DNA of 64,000 bases from Saccharicrinis aurantiacus (GTDB lineage: Bacteria; Bacteroidota; Bacteroidia; Bacteroidales; Marinilabiliaceae), in the NCBI RefSeq assembly GCF_001660705.2, contig NZ_LYBV02000007.1, forward strand, positions 372,001 to 436,000. The letters are read 5' to 3'. Made by a program: the position numbers and the translations under genes. A model generated the notes under the pieces. That model saw only the letters and a program-made list of their open reading frames with translations, searched no databases and was not told the DNA's origin. Below are positions 35,945 to 44,560 of this stretch, in pieces. Position 1 is the stretch's first letter. Each line of letters opens with the position of its first letter.

Positions 35945-36715
35945 ATGAGCATTTTAAATAAATTTAGCGTAGAAGGTAAAGTTGCCTTAGTAACAGGATG
36001 TAAAAGAGGAATTGGTATGGGAATGGCCGTGGCATTAGCTGAAGCCGGAGCTGATATCATTGGTGTGAGTGCTTCTCTTGAAAAAACAGGTAGTGCTGTA
36101 GAAAAAGCGGTAACTGCTTTAGGTCGTAAGTTTACGGCTTACACATGCGATTTTTCTGATCGTACATCTTTATACGCATTTATTAAAGAAGTAAAAACTG
36201 AGAATCCGGTTATCGATATCTTGGTAAACAATGCGGGTACTATTTTAAGAGCCCCAGCTGCAGAGCATCCAGACGAAATGTGGGATAAAGTAATTGAGGT
36301 AAATCAAAATGCACAGTTTATCTTAACACGCGAAATTGGTAAAGAAATGGTTGCTCGTGGATCGGGTAAAATTGTATTCACCGCTTCGTTATTAACATTC
36401 CAAGGTGGAATTACCGTTCCTGGTTATGCTGCTAGTAAAGGTGCTATTGGTCAAATGACTATGGCTTTTGCCAACGAGTGGGCTTCAAAAGGAGTTAACG
36501 TAAATGCTATTGCTCCAGGTTATATCGATACTGATAATACAGAGGCTTTACGTCAGGATCCAGTTCGTTCTGAGCAAATTTTATCACGTATTCCAGCAGG
36601 AAGATGGGGTAAGCCAGAGGATTTTGCAGGACCAGTTGTATTCCTTTGTTCTGAAGCAGGTTCGTACATGCAAGGAGCTGTAATGCTTGTTGATGGCGGC
36701 TGGATGGGGCGCTAA
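35945..36715 (+). CDS. KduD-like short-chain dehydrogenase, probable 2,5-diketo-3-deoxygalactonate reductase (KDG-forming)
   Basis: 256 aa classical SDR. Cofactor motif T17-G-C-K-R-G-I-G24, structural NNAGTILR, active-site Tyr161 and Lys165 (GYAASKG), and NVNAIAPGYIDTDNTEALR. The overall sequence, including SVEGKVALVTGC at the start, RIPAGRWGKPEDF and the end VDGGWMGR, closely follows KduD (2-keto-3-deoxygluconate 5-dehydrogenase). KduD interconverts a 5-keto-3-deoxy sugar acid and 2-keto-3-deoxy-D-gluconate. In the anhydrogalactose route the same chemistry makes KDG from the diketo product of the zinc dehydrogenase. In this locus that role fits better than a pectin or alginate role, since no uronate genes are near. 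Confidence 0.85.
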   Translation: MSILNKFSVEGKVALVTGCKRGIGMGMAVALAEAGADIIGVSASLEKTGSAVEKAVTALGRKFTAYTCDFSDRTSLYAFIKEVKTENPVIDILVNNAGTILRAPAAEHPDEMWDKVIEVNQNAQFILTREIGKEMVARGSGKIVFTASLLTFQGGITVPGYAASKGAIGQMTMAFANEWASKGVNVNAIAPGYIDTDNTEALRQDPVRSEQILSRIPAGRWGKPEDFAGPVVFLCSEAGSYMQGAVMLVDGGWMGR

Positions 36716-36722
36716 TTAAATA

Positions 36723-36797
36723 AAGTATCAAGTAGTAAGACACAAGTATCAAGATGAGGTACTGAGTCTTAATACTTGATACTTGATACTTAATACT
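36723..36797. repeat. CTTGATACT repeat unit before the aldehyde dehydrogenase gene
   Basis: The left arm AAGTATCAAGTAGTAAGACA with CAAGTATCAAG is the near reverse complement of the right arm CTTAATACTTGATACTTGAT. It can form an imperfect hairpin, and ends 14 bp before the start codon at 36812. It fills nearly the whole gap between the SDR and aldehyde dehydrogenase genes. Confidence 0.75.
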
Positions 36798-36811
36798 AAA
36801 AAAATAAAAAA

Positions 36812-38260
36812 ATGGATTTAAATTTTAAACAATATATCAATGGGGCTTGGGTGGAGCCTTCAAACGGTGCTACTGCCGATGTTTTAAACCCGTCTACCGA
36901 CGAAGTTGTTGGTACAGTTGCTAATGGTAACGAAGAGGATGGTATCAAAGCTCTTGAAGTTGCTGAAAAAGCACAAAAGGGATGGGCTAAATTACCAGCT
37001 CGCCAACGTGCGGATATCATGTACGCTTTTGTAAAAGAGATAAAAGCAAATCGTGAAGAATTAGCTACTGTGTTAACAAAAGAGCAAGGGAAGCTTTTTA
37101 AAGTAGCACAATTCGAAGTTGATGTTTGTTGTTCATTTATTGAGTATGCTTGTGAGTGGGCACGCCATATCGAAGGGGACATCATTCCTTCGGATAATGA
37201 AAATGAGCAAATTTGGATTCAAAAAATACCTCGCGGAGTTGTCGTGGCAATTACTGCTTGGAACTTCCCATTAGCGTTGGCAGGTCGTAAAATCGGACCC
37301 GCTTTAATTGCTGGTAATGCAATTGTAGTTAAACCAACTACAGAAACTCCAATGAGTACATTAATGCTTGGTGAGTTAGCTAAAAAAGCTGGAGTGCCTG
37401 ATGGAGTAATTAATATTATTACAGGCCCTGGTCGTACTATGGGAACTGCAATTTGTAAACACCCTATTACAAAAATGGTGACTATGACTGGTTCTACGCC
37501 AGCAGGTCAGTCTATTTTTAAAGCAGCTTCAGAGAATTTAGCACACGTTCAGTTAGAGCTTGGAGGTAAAGCACCATTTATTGCTTTCGAAGATTGTGAT
37601 ATTGATGAGGCTGTAGCCGGAGCATTACATTCGCGTTTCGATAACTGCGGACAAGTTTGTACTTGTAACGAGCGTATGTATGTTCACGAAGATATTTACG
37701 ATGCTTTCATGGAGAAATTCATGGCTAAAGTAAAAGAAATTAAAGTTGGTGATCCTTTTGATCCAACATCAGATATGGGTGCTAAAGTAAATAAGTCTGA
37801 GTTAAAGCACATGCACGAACTTGTTGAAGTAAGCGTTAAAGAAGGTGCTACTTTAGCTTATGGAGGAAAAACTCCAGAAGGTGCTGAGTTTGAAAAAGGA
37901 AATTGGTTTATGCCAACTATCCTTACTGATGTGAAGCAAGAGATGACTATCGTTCACGAAGAAGCATTCGGACCAATTTTGCCAGTTATCAAGTTTAATG
38001 ATTTTGATCAAGTTGTAGAGTGGGCTAACGATTGTGAGTTTGGTTTAGCAGCAATGGTTTATACAAACGATATGAATCGTGTAATGAAATTAAATAGTGC
38101 ACTTGATTTTGGTGAAATCTATATCAACCGTGGTCATGGTGAGTTACACCAAGGTTTCCACAATGGATACAAAATGAGTGGAACAGGTGGCGAAGATGGT
38201 AAGTATGGTTTTGAGCAGTATTTAGAAAAGAAAACTTTCTACGTACGTTTCAAAGGTTAA
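36812..38260 (+). CDS. AldA-like aldehyde dehydrogenase, probable 3,6-anhydro-L-galactose dehydrogenase
   Basis: 482 aa, full-length ALDH superfamily. Motifs: ITAWNFPLALAGRKIGPAL (cofactor and oxyanion Asn), VKPTTETPMS, TMTGSTPAGQ, general base Glu249 (QLELGGKAPF), nucleophile Cys283 (NCGQVCTCNERMYV), and HEEAFGPILPVIKF. The whole protein is closest in character to lactaldehyde dehydrogenase AldA (GEIYINRGHGELHQGFHNGY near the C-terminus). In agar-degrading bacteria an ALDH next to the cycloisomerase oxidises 3,6-anhydro-L-galactose to 3,6-anhydro-L-galactonate, the first committed step. Lactaldehyde oxidation after rhamnose or fucose breakdown is the alternative, but the aldolase genes for that are absent here. 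Confidence 0.85.
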   Translation: MDLNFKQYINGAWVEPSNGATADVLNPSTDEVVGTVANGNEEDGIKALEVAEKAQKGWAKLPARQRADIMYAFVKEIKANREELATVLTKEQGKLFKVAQFEVDVCCSFIEYACEWARHIEGDIIPSDNENEQIWIQKIPRGVVVAITAWNFPLALAGRKIGPALIAGNAIVVKPTTETPMSTLMLGELAKKAGVPDGVINIITGPGRTMGTAICKHPITKMVTMTGSTPAGQSIFKAASENLAHVQLELGGKAPFIAFEDCDIDEAVAGALHSRFDNCGQVCTCNERMYVHEDIYDAFMEKFMAKVKEIKVGDPFDPTSDMGAKVNKSELKHMHELVEVSVKEGATLAYGGKTPEGAEFEKGNWFMPTILTDVKQEMTIVHEEAFGPILPVIKFNDFDQVVEWANDCEFGLAAMVYTNDMNRVMKLNSALDFGEIYINRGHGELHQGFHNGYKMSGTGGEDGKYGFEQYLEKKTFYVRFKG

Positions 38261-38275
38261 TAGTTATTACTAACT

Positions 38276-38439
38276 GAAGTTGTTTAAGGTTGTAGGGGAA
38301 TTGCGAGAGTGACAATTTGATTATCAGTGGCAAAACTCAATTTTTTATTGCATAGCCATAGCTACGGAATGAAAATTAGCTGAAGCCAATGAAATCAAGG
38401 TGTTACTCGCAGATTTTCGATACAACATTAAACAACTTC
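38276..38439. repeat. 164-bp foldback element, copy 1
   Basis: Terminal inverted repeats GAAGTTGTTTAAGGTTGTA and TACAACATTAAACAACTTC (one mismatch). The complementarity continues imperfectly towards the centre near 38352-38375, so the whole unit may fold as one long hairpin. A second copy of exactly the same length and direction lies at 62989-63152. It encodes no protein. No clear target-site duplication is seen around this copy. It looks like a non-autonomous, MITE-like element. Confidence 0.85.
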
Positions 38440-38443
38440 ATTG

Positions 38444-38502
38444 TCAAGTATCAAAATGAAAGCTGAAAAAGTCTTATGTCTTGATACTTGATACTTGATA
38501 CC
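38444..38502. repeat. CTTGATACT repeat unit before the cycloisomerase gene
   Basis: TCAAGTATCAAAATGAAAG on the left, and GTCTTATGTCTTGATACTTG then ATACTTGATACC on the right. It starts 5 bp after the foldback element and ends 8 bp before the ATG at 38511. Same family as the units at 35903 and 36723. A weaker relative (AGCATCTTGATACTAAATT, about 53985-54003) precedes the gene at 54011. Confidence 0.7.
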
Positions 38503-38510
38503 AATTTCAA

Positions 38511-39602
38511 ATGTCAAAAATAAAAAATATACAAACCCAAATATTCAAAGTGCCTTTGGCCGAGGTTTTATCTGATGCCAAGCATGGAGATCACTACCAT
38601 TTTGAGCTAATTACCTCTACGGTAACTCTTGAAGATGGAAGTGAAGGAACTGGGTATACTTATACAGGAGGTAAAGGTGGACATGCTATTAAGGCGATGA
38701 TTGACCACGATTTTGCGCCAGTTTTAGTAGGCAAAGATGGTACTGCCGTTGAAGAGTTGCACGACTTTATGTGGTGGCATATTCATTACGTAGGTCGTGG
38801 TGGTATTGATGCCTTTGCCATGGCTGCTGTTGATATCGCACTGTGGGATATCCGCTGTAAAAAAGCAGGTGAGCCCCTTTGGAAAGTTGCCGGAGGTACT
38901 GATAACACTTGTAAAGCCTATTGTGGAGGTATCGATTTGTTATTCCCGTTACCAAAACTAATTAATAGCATTCAAGGTTACCTTGATAAAGGTTACAATG
39001 CCGTTAAAATAAAAATTGGTCGCGAGAATATGGAGGAAGATATGGAGCGTATCAAAGCGGTTCGTGAGCATATCGGCCCTGATGTTACTTTCATGGTAGA
39101 TGCCAATTACGCCCTTACGGTTGATCAGGCTATTGCCTATGCCAACAGAATGAAGGAGTATAATATTTATTGGTTCGAAGAGCCAACTATTCCAGATGAT
39201 CACAAAGGCTTTGGTAAAATTGCCGATGCCACAGGGGTGCCTTTAGCAATGGGTGAAAACCTGCATACGATTCATGAGTTTGAATATGCTATGGCAGATG
39301 CAAAATTATCATTTGTACAGCCTGATGCTTCAAATTGTGCCGGTATAACCGGATGGTTAAAGGCAGCTAAATTAGCAGCGGATCACAATATTCCGGTCTG
39401 TTCTCATGGAATGCAAGAGCTTCACGTAAGTTTAGTTTCATCGCAGCCTAATGCCGGTTGGATCGAAGTACACAGTTTCCCTATTGATGAATACACCTTA
39501 CGACCTTTGGTAGTTGAGAATCATAGAGCTGTAGCTCCTGATACACCAGGTATTGGTGTTGAATTTGATTGGGATAAATTAGCACAATACAAGCAAGCAT
39601 AG
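38511..39602 (+). CDS. 3,6-anhydro-L-galactonate cycloisomerase (enolase superfamily)
   Basis: 363 aa. Enolase-superfamily barrel with the KxK motif (Lys166, Lys168 in AVKIKIGRE), metal ligands Asp197 (VDANYALTV), Glu223/Glu224 (FEEPTIPDD) and Glu249 ([11 protein letters not shown]), and His299 ([14 protein letters not shown]) as the opposite acid/base. The N-terminal lid [20 protein letters not shown] and the barrel text read, as I recall it, very like the characterised cycloisomerase of agarolytic Vibrio sp. EJY3. That enzyme opens the anhydro ring of 3,6-anhydro-L-galactonate to give 2-keto-3-deoxy-L-galactonate. Position next to the aldehyde dehydrogenase and GH117 agrees. A muconate- or mandelate-type role is much less likely. 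Confidence 0.9.
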   Translation: MSKIKNIQTQIFKVPLAEVLSDAKHGDHYHFELITSTVTLEDGSEGTGYTYTGGKGGHAIKAMIDHDFAPVLVGKDGTAVEELHDFMWWHIHYVGRGGIDAFAMAAVDIALWDIRCKKAGEPLWKVAGGTDNTCKAYCGGIDLLFPLPKLINSIQGYLDKGYNAVKIKIGRENMEEDMERIKAVREHIGPDVTFMVDANYALTVDQAIAYANRMKEYNIYWFEEPTIPDDHKGFGKIADATGVPLAMGENLHTIHEFEYAMADAKLSFVQPDASNCAGITGWLKAAKLAADHNIPVCSHGMQELHVSLVSSQPNAGWIEVHSFPIDEYTLRPLVVENHRAVAPDTPGIGVEFDWDKLAQYKQA

Positions 39603-39615
39603 TTTTTTAGAGACC

Positions 39616-39662
39616 AGGTCCTTTTAGTTTTTCATCAACTACTAAAAGGACCTTTCTTTTTA
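39616..39662 (+). terminator. Rho-independent terminator of the anhydrogalactose operon
   Basis: Perfect 13-bp stem AGGTCCTTTTAGT (39616-39628) with ACTAAAAGGACCT (39641-39653), followed by TTCTTTTTATTTG. It separates the four dehydrogenase and isomerase genes from the epimerase and permease. Confidence 0.9.
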
Positions 39663-39805
39663 TTTGTAACCATTAAGGGATGAAAGTGTGGTTTGTTTGA
39701 TATTAGTACTGTTTTAGAACAGTTTGGTAATATTATGAAAACTTCTGACTACAGTCTAACAACCAACAAACTTTTTCATATTAGTCTCTTATCTAAAATC
39801 TAAAA

Positions 39806-40852
39806 ATGCAATCTACAAAACAGCAATTCGGAAAATATAATAATCAGGATGTATCATTATTCGTTTTAGAAAATGATAATGGAATGATTGTAAAAATAAT
39901 GGACCTAGGAGCCACAATTACTCAAATAACCATTCCCGGAAAGGGCATTGAACCTGTATCTATAGCCTGCGGGTTTAATTCCGTGGATGGTTATTTATCT
40001 GATGCCTATAAAAACAATTCGCCTTATTTTGGGTGTACAGTGGGTCGGTATTGTTCTCAAATTAAGGATGCAAAGTTTTCTTTAAACGAAGAGGAATATA
40101 AACTCAATGCCAATTGTGGAGACAATAATTTACATGGTGGAACTGTAGGTTTCGATAAACAATTTTGGGCTGCAGAAGAAGTAGCAACAAAAGATAAGGT
40201 TGGGGTTCAATTTAAATTGAAAAGCCCGCATTTTAGTGAGGGTTTTCCTGGGAATGTTGAGGCTGAAGTTACCATCTTCTTAAGTAACGATAACGAAATT
40301 ATAATTAATTACGCAGCAACTACTGATCAGACTACTCCGCTATCAATGACCAATCATACTTATTGGAATTTATCAGGGTTTGAGAAAACCGTAGAATCAA
40401 GTATGGTACAGGTTAATACCAATAAACTATTAGCCTTAGATGAAACGGGTGCTGTAACCGGAGAAGTTAAAGATGTATCCAATACCATTGAAGATTTAAG
40501 AGAAGCAAAAGTAGTGAGCGATGTTCATTCAGCATTAGGAGATGGTTTTGAGCACTTTTATGTATTTGATAAGTACGGTGTTGATTTAAATAAGGCAGCT
40601 GAAGTTACAGAGCCATCACCAGAGCGTAAGCTAGAGGTATATACCACAGAGCCTTGTATGTTATTTTATACAGGGAAATACACCTCAGATGAGTTAAAGC
40701 GCGATGAAAACGAAAAGTATGGTAAGTACCGAGGCTTTGCATGTGAAACGCACCGTTGGCCTAATGGTCCTAACCTAGAGAATGCACCGCAATCATTCAC
40801 TTCGCCTGATGAGGTATTTAAAAGTACGACCGTATTTAAACTGACCTTTTAG
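39806..40852 (+). CDS. Aldose 1-epimerase (GalM-type mutarotase)
   Basis: 348 aa, normal length, no signal peptide (cytoplasmic). Family motifs: DLGATITQITIPGKG, FGCTVGRYCSQIKDAKFSL, NNLHGGTVGFDK with a substrate His, SMTNHTYWNLSG with the second His, and the acidic base region near FACETHRWPNGPN. It equilibrates alpha and beta forms of hexoses, most usefully galactose released from agar-type chains. It follows the anhydrogalactose operon's terminator by about 140 bp and precedes the permease by 93 bp, so these two may form their own unit. Confidence 0.9.
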   Translation: MQSTKQQFGKYNNQDVSLFVLENDNGMIVKIMDLGATITQITIPGKGIEPVSIACGFNSVDGYLSDAYKNNSPYFGCTVGRYCSQIKDAKFSLNEEEYKLNANCGDNNLHGGTVGFDKQFWAAEEVATKDKVGVQFKLKSPHFSEGFPGNVEAEVTIFLSNDNEIIINYAATTDQTTPLSMTNHTYWNLSGFEKTVESSMVQVNTNKLLALDETGAVTGEVKDVSNTIEDLREAKVVSDVHSALGDGFEHFYVFDKYGVDLNKAAEVTEPSPERKLEVYTTEPCMLFYTGKYTSDELKRDENEKYGKYRGFACETHRWPNGPNLENAPQSFTSPDEVFKSTTVFKLTF

Positions 40853-40945
40853 TAAGTAGAATCTATTGAAATTAAATATTTAGTCTGTAGTAAGTGTATT
40901 ACGGATAGCTTAAAAATTTACAAACGAAATTAAACAACTACTGTT

Positions 40946-41953
40946 ATGGGAATATTATTAGCAATTACAGCTGGTATTATGCTTGGTTTTTGGGCAATGC
41001 CTGAAAAATATATTAAGAATTATTCTTTTGAGAATGCGTGGGGATTGTGCTATGTTTTTATGTTGTGGTTAATTCCAGGCATTGTTGCTTTCTCAATGAT
41101 TAACGATTTTGGTCAGGTTCTGTCTGACGTTGGTACGCCCGTACTCATGAAAATGTTAATACCTGGTTTCCTTTGGGGTGTAGGTATGATGTTGTGGGGT
41201 AAAGCCATTAATTACATCGGAATGTCGTTGGGCTTCTCCATCTTTATTGGAACAATTATTTGTGTAGGTTCTCTTTTGCCTTGGTACCTTTCTGGTGTGC
41301 CAGAGAGCGGTGAAGTGGTAAAGATACTTATCGGTATTGCAGTTATTTTAGCCGGTATTATATTTAATGGTAGAGCCGGTATTTTGCGTGCTGCTGCCGA
41401 GGCTGAAGGAGACAATAAAGGTTCATCATCAATGATAACAGGTATTTTAATCGCAGTTATAGGAGGTATTTTATGTACCGGTTTTAATGTTGCATTAGAG
41501 ATTACTGCCAACGGCGTTGCTGCTAAAAATATTATCGGCGAAATGGTTGTGAAGAATGGTAACGAAGCTTGGTTATCTTCAGTAGCATCAATGTTTATCG
41601 TTTATGTTTCGGGTGGCGTTTTTGTTGTGCCTTACTTCATTATCATGCTTAGCAAAAAGAAACTTTGGGGTGGCTTTAACGTACCTGAAGCAGGTAAAAA
41701 TATTTCAATGACGGGCTTAATGGCTGCATTAAACTTTACTGCATCTATTATTTTTGCCTACTCATCATTCTTATTGGGCGAAAACGGAGGATCAATAGGT
41801 TATGCAACCTTTAACACACTTTCGGTTGTGGCAGCAGTTAGTGCTGGAGTTTTTACTAAAGAATGGGCCGGTGCTCCTAAGGCATCAAAAACGTCACTTT
41901 ATCTTGGCTTAGCTGCCATGATTGGAGGTGTGATGATTATTGCATTTGGATAG
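40946..41953 (+). CDS. RhaT-type sugar/H+ symporter, candidate anhydrogalactose or galactose permease
   Basis: 335 aa with about ten hydrophobic helices. The start MGILLAITAGIMLGFWAMPE and the segments WGVGMMLWGKAINYIGMSLG and GISR-like internal repeats resemble the L-rhamnose/proton symporter family within the drug/metabolite transporter superfamily. No rhamnose isomerase, kinase or aldolase genes are near. With GH117 and the anhydrogalactose pathway adjacent, the most reasonable cargo is 3,6-anhydro-L-galactose or galactose crossing the inner membrane. This is inference; no transporter for anhydrogalactose is identified by sequence signature. Confidence 0.75.
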   Translation: MGILLAITAGIMLGFWAMPEKYIKNYSFENAWGLCYVFMLWLIPGIVAFSMINDFGQVLSDVGTPVLMKMLIPGFLWGVGMMLWGKAINYIGMSLGFSIFIGTIICVGSLLPWYLSGVPESGEVVKILIGIAVILAGIIFNGRAGILRAAAEAEGDNKGSSSMITGILIAVIGGILCTGFNVALEITANGVAAKNIIGEMVVKNGNEAWLSSVASMFIVYVSGGVFVVPYFIIMLSKKKLWGGFNVPEAGKNISMTGLMAALNFTASIIFAYSSFLLGENGGSIGYATFNTLSVVAAVSAGVFTKEWAGAPKASKTSLYLGLAAMIGGVMIIAFG

Positions 41954-42003
41954 TCTGAAATAAAAAATAAAAGAGGGTATGAAAATATTCTACTTGTGAG
42001 CTA

Positions 42004-42040
42004 AGAGCTTGTTCTGTATTGAGCAAGCTCTTTTTTTTTG
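42004..42040. terminator. Terminator between convergent permease and Mrp operon
   Basis: AGAGCTTG (42004-42011) pairs with CAAGCTCT (42024-42031), followed by nine T. It serves the plus-strand permease gene (stop 41953) and may also catch transcripts of the convergent Mrp operon. Confidence 0.85.
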
Positions 42041-42080
42041 TGGTGATATATTGTGTGCTAATTAGATCAAATATCAATGG

Positions 42081-42410
42081 TTAGTTCTTCTTTCTATCTC
42101 GTTCTAAATCGTCAATTTCCATTTTATCCCATTTTTTAACCTTTAGGCGATGCGCTGTTGCGGCAATGGCGTGTGAAGCAATTGGTGTTGTTAAGAAAAT
42201 AAATACAATAATTACAATAGCCTTAATGCTTGTTTCCATATCGGAAAAGTAAAAAGCAAATGCCATAAGCATTAATAGTGCACCTAATGATGGCGCTTTG
42301 GTTGCAGCATGCATGCGCATAAAAATATCAGGGAAGCGGTTTAGTCCAATCGCCCCTAAAAGCATTAATAGGCTGCCTATTGCTAGAAGTATTATAATTA
42401 CTATTTCCAT
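42081..42410 (-). CDS. mnhG: Mrp Na+/H+ antiporter subunit G
   Basis: 109 aa, three transmembrane helices. GAIGLNRFPDIFMRMHAATKAPSLGALLML is the recognised MnhG/PhaG signature region. It is the last gene of the seven-gene operon, and its start overlaps the end of the F subunit by 10 bp. Subunit G is needed for assembly of the antiporter complex. The C-terminal tail (KKWDKMEIDDLERDRKKN) is strongly charged and probably cytoplasmic. Confidence 0.92.
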   Translation of the reverse strand: MEIVIIILLAIGSLLMLLGAIGLNRFPDIFMRMHAATKAPSLGALLMLMAFAFYFSDMETSIKAIVIIVFIFLTTPIASHAIAATAHRLKVKKWDKMEIDDLERDRKKN

Positions 42411-42676
42411 TTTTTCTTTTCGTTATGGGTTAAATACCTCGACATAGCAACAGTTCCTACAAAAAGGATGAGTGTAATAATTAAAATTACATCAATGTAA
42501 ATGCTATTGTCCTTTATTATTCCAATACATATTATCAAACCAAGCATTATAGATCCTATCATATCCAGTGATATGATGCGATCAGGTGTAGTTGGGCCTT
42601 TTACTAATCTAAACACGGTAAGTATCATTGCCAATAACAATACTGCCATTATATAGTATATTACGCTTGTTATCAT
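42401..42676 (-). CDS. mnhF: Mrp Na+/H+ antiporter subunit F
   Basis: 91 aa with three transmembrane helices. VRLVKGPTTPDRI-like sequence (FRLVKGPTTPDRIISLDMIG) is the hallmark of MnhF/PhaF. It overlaps the E subunit by 4 bp (ATGA type) and the G subunit by 10 bp, indicating translational coupling. It is a small membrane subunit of the hetero-oligomeric sodium/proton antiporter. Confidence 0.92.
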   Translation of the reverse strand: MITSVIYYIMAVLLLAMILTVFRLVKGPTTPDRIISLDMIGSIMLGLIICIGIIKDNSIYIDVILIITLILFVGTVAMSRYLTHNEKKKWK

Positions 42677-42999
42677 TTTAAAAACTTTTTTAGTCGGTTT
42701 TCTAATGCCTTAATCTCACTCACAAAACTTTCTCTATTCTTCACATGCATGGCGTGTACGTATAGCTTACTTTTGTCATCTGATAAGTCTATAGATAAAG
42801 TGCCAGGTGTCATTGTAATCAAGTTTACAAGAGTTAAGATACCTGTATTCGACTTTAAGTCGATGTTTACTGCAACTATACCTGGAGGATCAAAGTTGAA
42901 TTGAGGACTTAAAATAGTCTTTGCGATAGTCCAGTTTGACTGAAGTAACATGAGAAAGTAGTAGGGTATGAATAATATTAAATGTAAGATTCGAAGCAT
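42673..42999 (-). CDS. mnhE: Mrp Na+/H+ antiporter subunit E
   Basis: 108 aa, shorter than the roughly 160 aa of many MnhE proteins; it seems to lack part of the N-terminal membrane region. The conserved part is clear: DPPGIVAVNIDLKSNTGILT, LVNLITMTPGTLSIDLSDD and LYVHAMHV. It lies 46 bp after the D subunit and is coupled to F. The role is structural within the antiporter complex. Confidence 0.88.
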   Translation of the reverse strand: MLRILHLILFIPYYFLMLLQSNWTIAKTILSPQFNFDPPGIVAVNIDLKSNTGILTLVNLITMTPGTLSIDLSDDKSKLYVHAMHVKNRESFVSEIKALENRLKKFLK

Positions 43000-43045
43000 A
43001 TCAATTTAATTTTAATATTCTGATAAAAAGCACATTTGTGCTCGC

Positions 43046-44536
43046 TTATATATGAAGCACAGCATTTATATAGGCATCAACGTTAAGTAATTGATCGGCA
43101 GCAGTGGCACAGGTGTCGATAATAAACTTGCTGCCAACAGTTAAGCTGATAGTAATTAATACTAATAATACCGAACTAGCAATTAATTGCTTTGGTGCTT
43201 TACCAAATTTAAAGCCTTGGTTTATTATTTCCTCGGGGATGGGTTTGGCATAAGATTCATTCCAAATTTTAACCATCGAAAATAAAGTCAGAAAACTGAC
43301 GAATAAAGCACTGGCTACGTGAATAAATTCTTGCGATTCAACACCTGCTTTTAAAAGCATAAACTTTCCGAAGAAGCCAGATAATGGAGGTATACCCACA
43401 AGCGCCATAGCCGAAATAAAGAATAAAACAGCTATAAAAGGTTTGTGTTTCATTAGTCCGCCACTTTTCTTTAAATCGAAGGTGCCAGTAATTTTGTAGG
43501 CTATTCCACTCAATAAAAATAAATTGGTTTTTACAATGCAGTGTCCAATAATATAGAATATAGCTCCTGTTAAAGCCAATTTAGTAAATAAACCTAAGCC
43601 CAATATCATGTAGCCAATTTGCGATACAATATGGAAACTCAATAAGCGGCGAACCTCAAATTGTGATGTGGCCATTAATACACCGGATATCATGGTAGTA
43701 GAGGCGATGAATAAGAACATTTGCGTAAAAAATGAATCTCCGGGTACATGTATTAAAGCATAAAACCGAATCATAGAATATACACCCACTTTTGTTAGTG
43801 TACCCGAAAACAGAGCTGAAATAGGTAAAGGAGGAGTGTGATAAGAATCGGGCAACCAAAAGAAAAATGGGAATATGGCAGATTTAATTGCAAAGCCCAT
43901 TAATATTAATGCCGAAGGGGCAAATATATCTAATTCAGGTCCCATCTCGCGAACGCGATAAGCTAGGTCAGCCATATTTAGGGTTCCTGTTTTTCCGTAT
44001 AATAATGCTATGCCAGCTACAAAGAAAAAGGATGAAACCAAATTCATCGATACATACTTCAGTGTTCCTTTTAGTTGTTTTTTATCACTTCCGTATGAAA
44101 TTAATACGAACGAAGAAAGTAACATTACTTCAAACCACACATACATATTAAATAAGTCGCCGGCAACAAAGGCGCCGTTCATACCCATTTGTAAACCAAA
44201 AATTAAGGCGTAAAAAACAGGCGTGTTCAAATTGTTCTCACGCCAAGCTAAAGAGTATAAACTCACCACCGCAACAGTAATAGAAGTTAAGGTAAGCATG
44301 ATAGCTGAGAATGTGTCGGCAACAATGGTAATGCCAAATGGGGCTTCCCATGCTCCAGCTTGAGCTACAATTATACCTTCCTTAAGTACTGTTGTAAGAA
44401 TGCTAATGGCAACGCCAATAGTTATAATATTACCCGATAAAAATACGGTTTGTTGTACCTTTTTAGAGGCTTTAGCAACCGATAAAGAAAGGATAATAAA
44501 AAGAAGTGGAATTATAATAGGTGCAAATACAATCAT
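43046..44536 (-). CDS. mnhD: Mrp Na+/H+ antiporter subunit D (NuoN/NuoL-like)
   Basis: 496 aa with about 14 transmembrane helices. It belongs to the proton-translocating antiporter family shared with complex I. Conserved elements include the discontinuous-helix region with a channel Glu (MYVWFEVMLLSSFVLISYGS), charged helices with Lys (MGFAIKSAIFPFFFWLPDSYH), and GIPPLSGFFGKFMLL. In Mrp complexes subunits A and D form the proton pathways. Gap to the C subunit is 24 bp. Confidence 0.93.
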   Translation of the reverse strand: MIVFAPIIIPLLFIILSLSVAKASKKVQQTVFLSGNIITIGVAISILTTVLKEGIIVAQAGAWEAPFGITIVADTFSAIMLTLTSITVAVVSLYSLAWRENNLNTPVFYALIFGLQMGMNGAFVAGDLFNMYVWFEVMLLSSFVLISYGSDKKQLKGTLKYVSMNLVSSFFFVAGIALLYGKTGTLNMADLAYRVREMGPELDIFAPSALILMGFAIKSAIFPFFFWLPDSYHTPPLPISALFSGTLTKVGVYSMIRFYALIHVPGDSFFTQMFLFIASTTMISGVLMATSQFEVRRLLSFHIVSQIGYMILGLGLFTKLALTGAIFYIIGHCIVKTNLFLLSGIAYKITGTFDLKKSGGLMKHKPFIAVLFFISAMALVGIPPLSGFFGKFMLLKAGVESQEFIHVASALFVSFLTLFSMVKIWNESYAKPIPEEIINQGFKFGKAPKQLIASSVLLVLITISLTVGSKFIIDTCATAADQLLNVDAYINAVLHI

Positions 44537-44560
44537 TATGAAAGCAGTCTCTAAGTTGTG

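Noticed and set aside
36796-37185. 129-aa reverse-strand ORF inside the aldehyde dehydrogenase gene
   Set aside because: Antisense to a fully supported ALDH coding region; no start context and no recognisable domain.
35945-38260. Pectin, alginate or lactaldehyde (rhamnose/fucose) catabolism as the role of the KduD-like and AldA-like genes
   Set aside because: No uronate lyase, KduI, rhamnose or fucose isomerase, kinase or aldolase is nearby, whereas GH117 and the anhydrogalactonate cycloisomerase are.
43888-44213. Plus-strand ORFs within mnhD
   Set aside because: They overlap a complete, conserved antiporter subunit on the other strand and show no independent coding signs.
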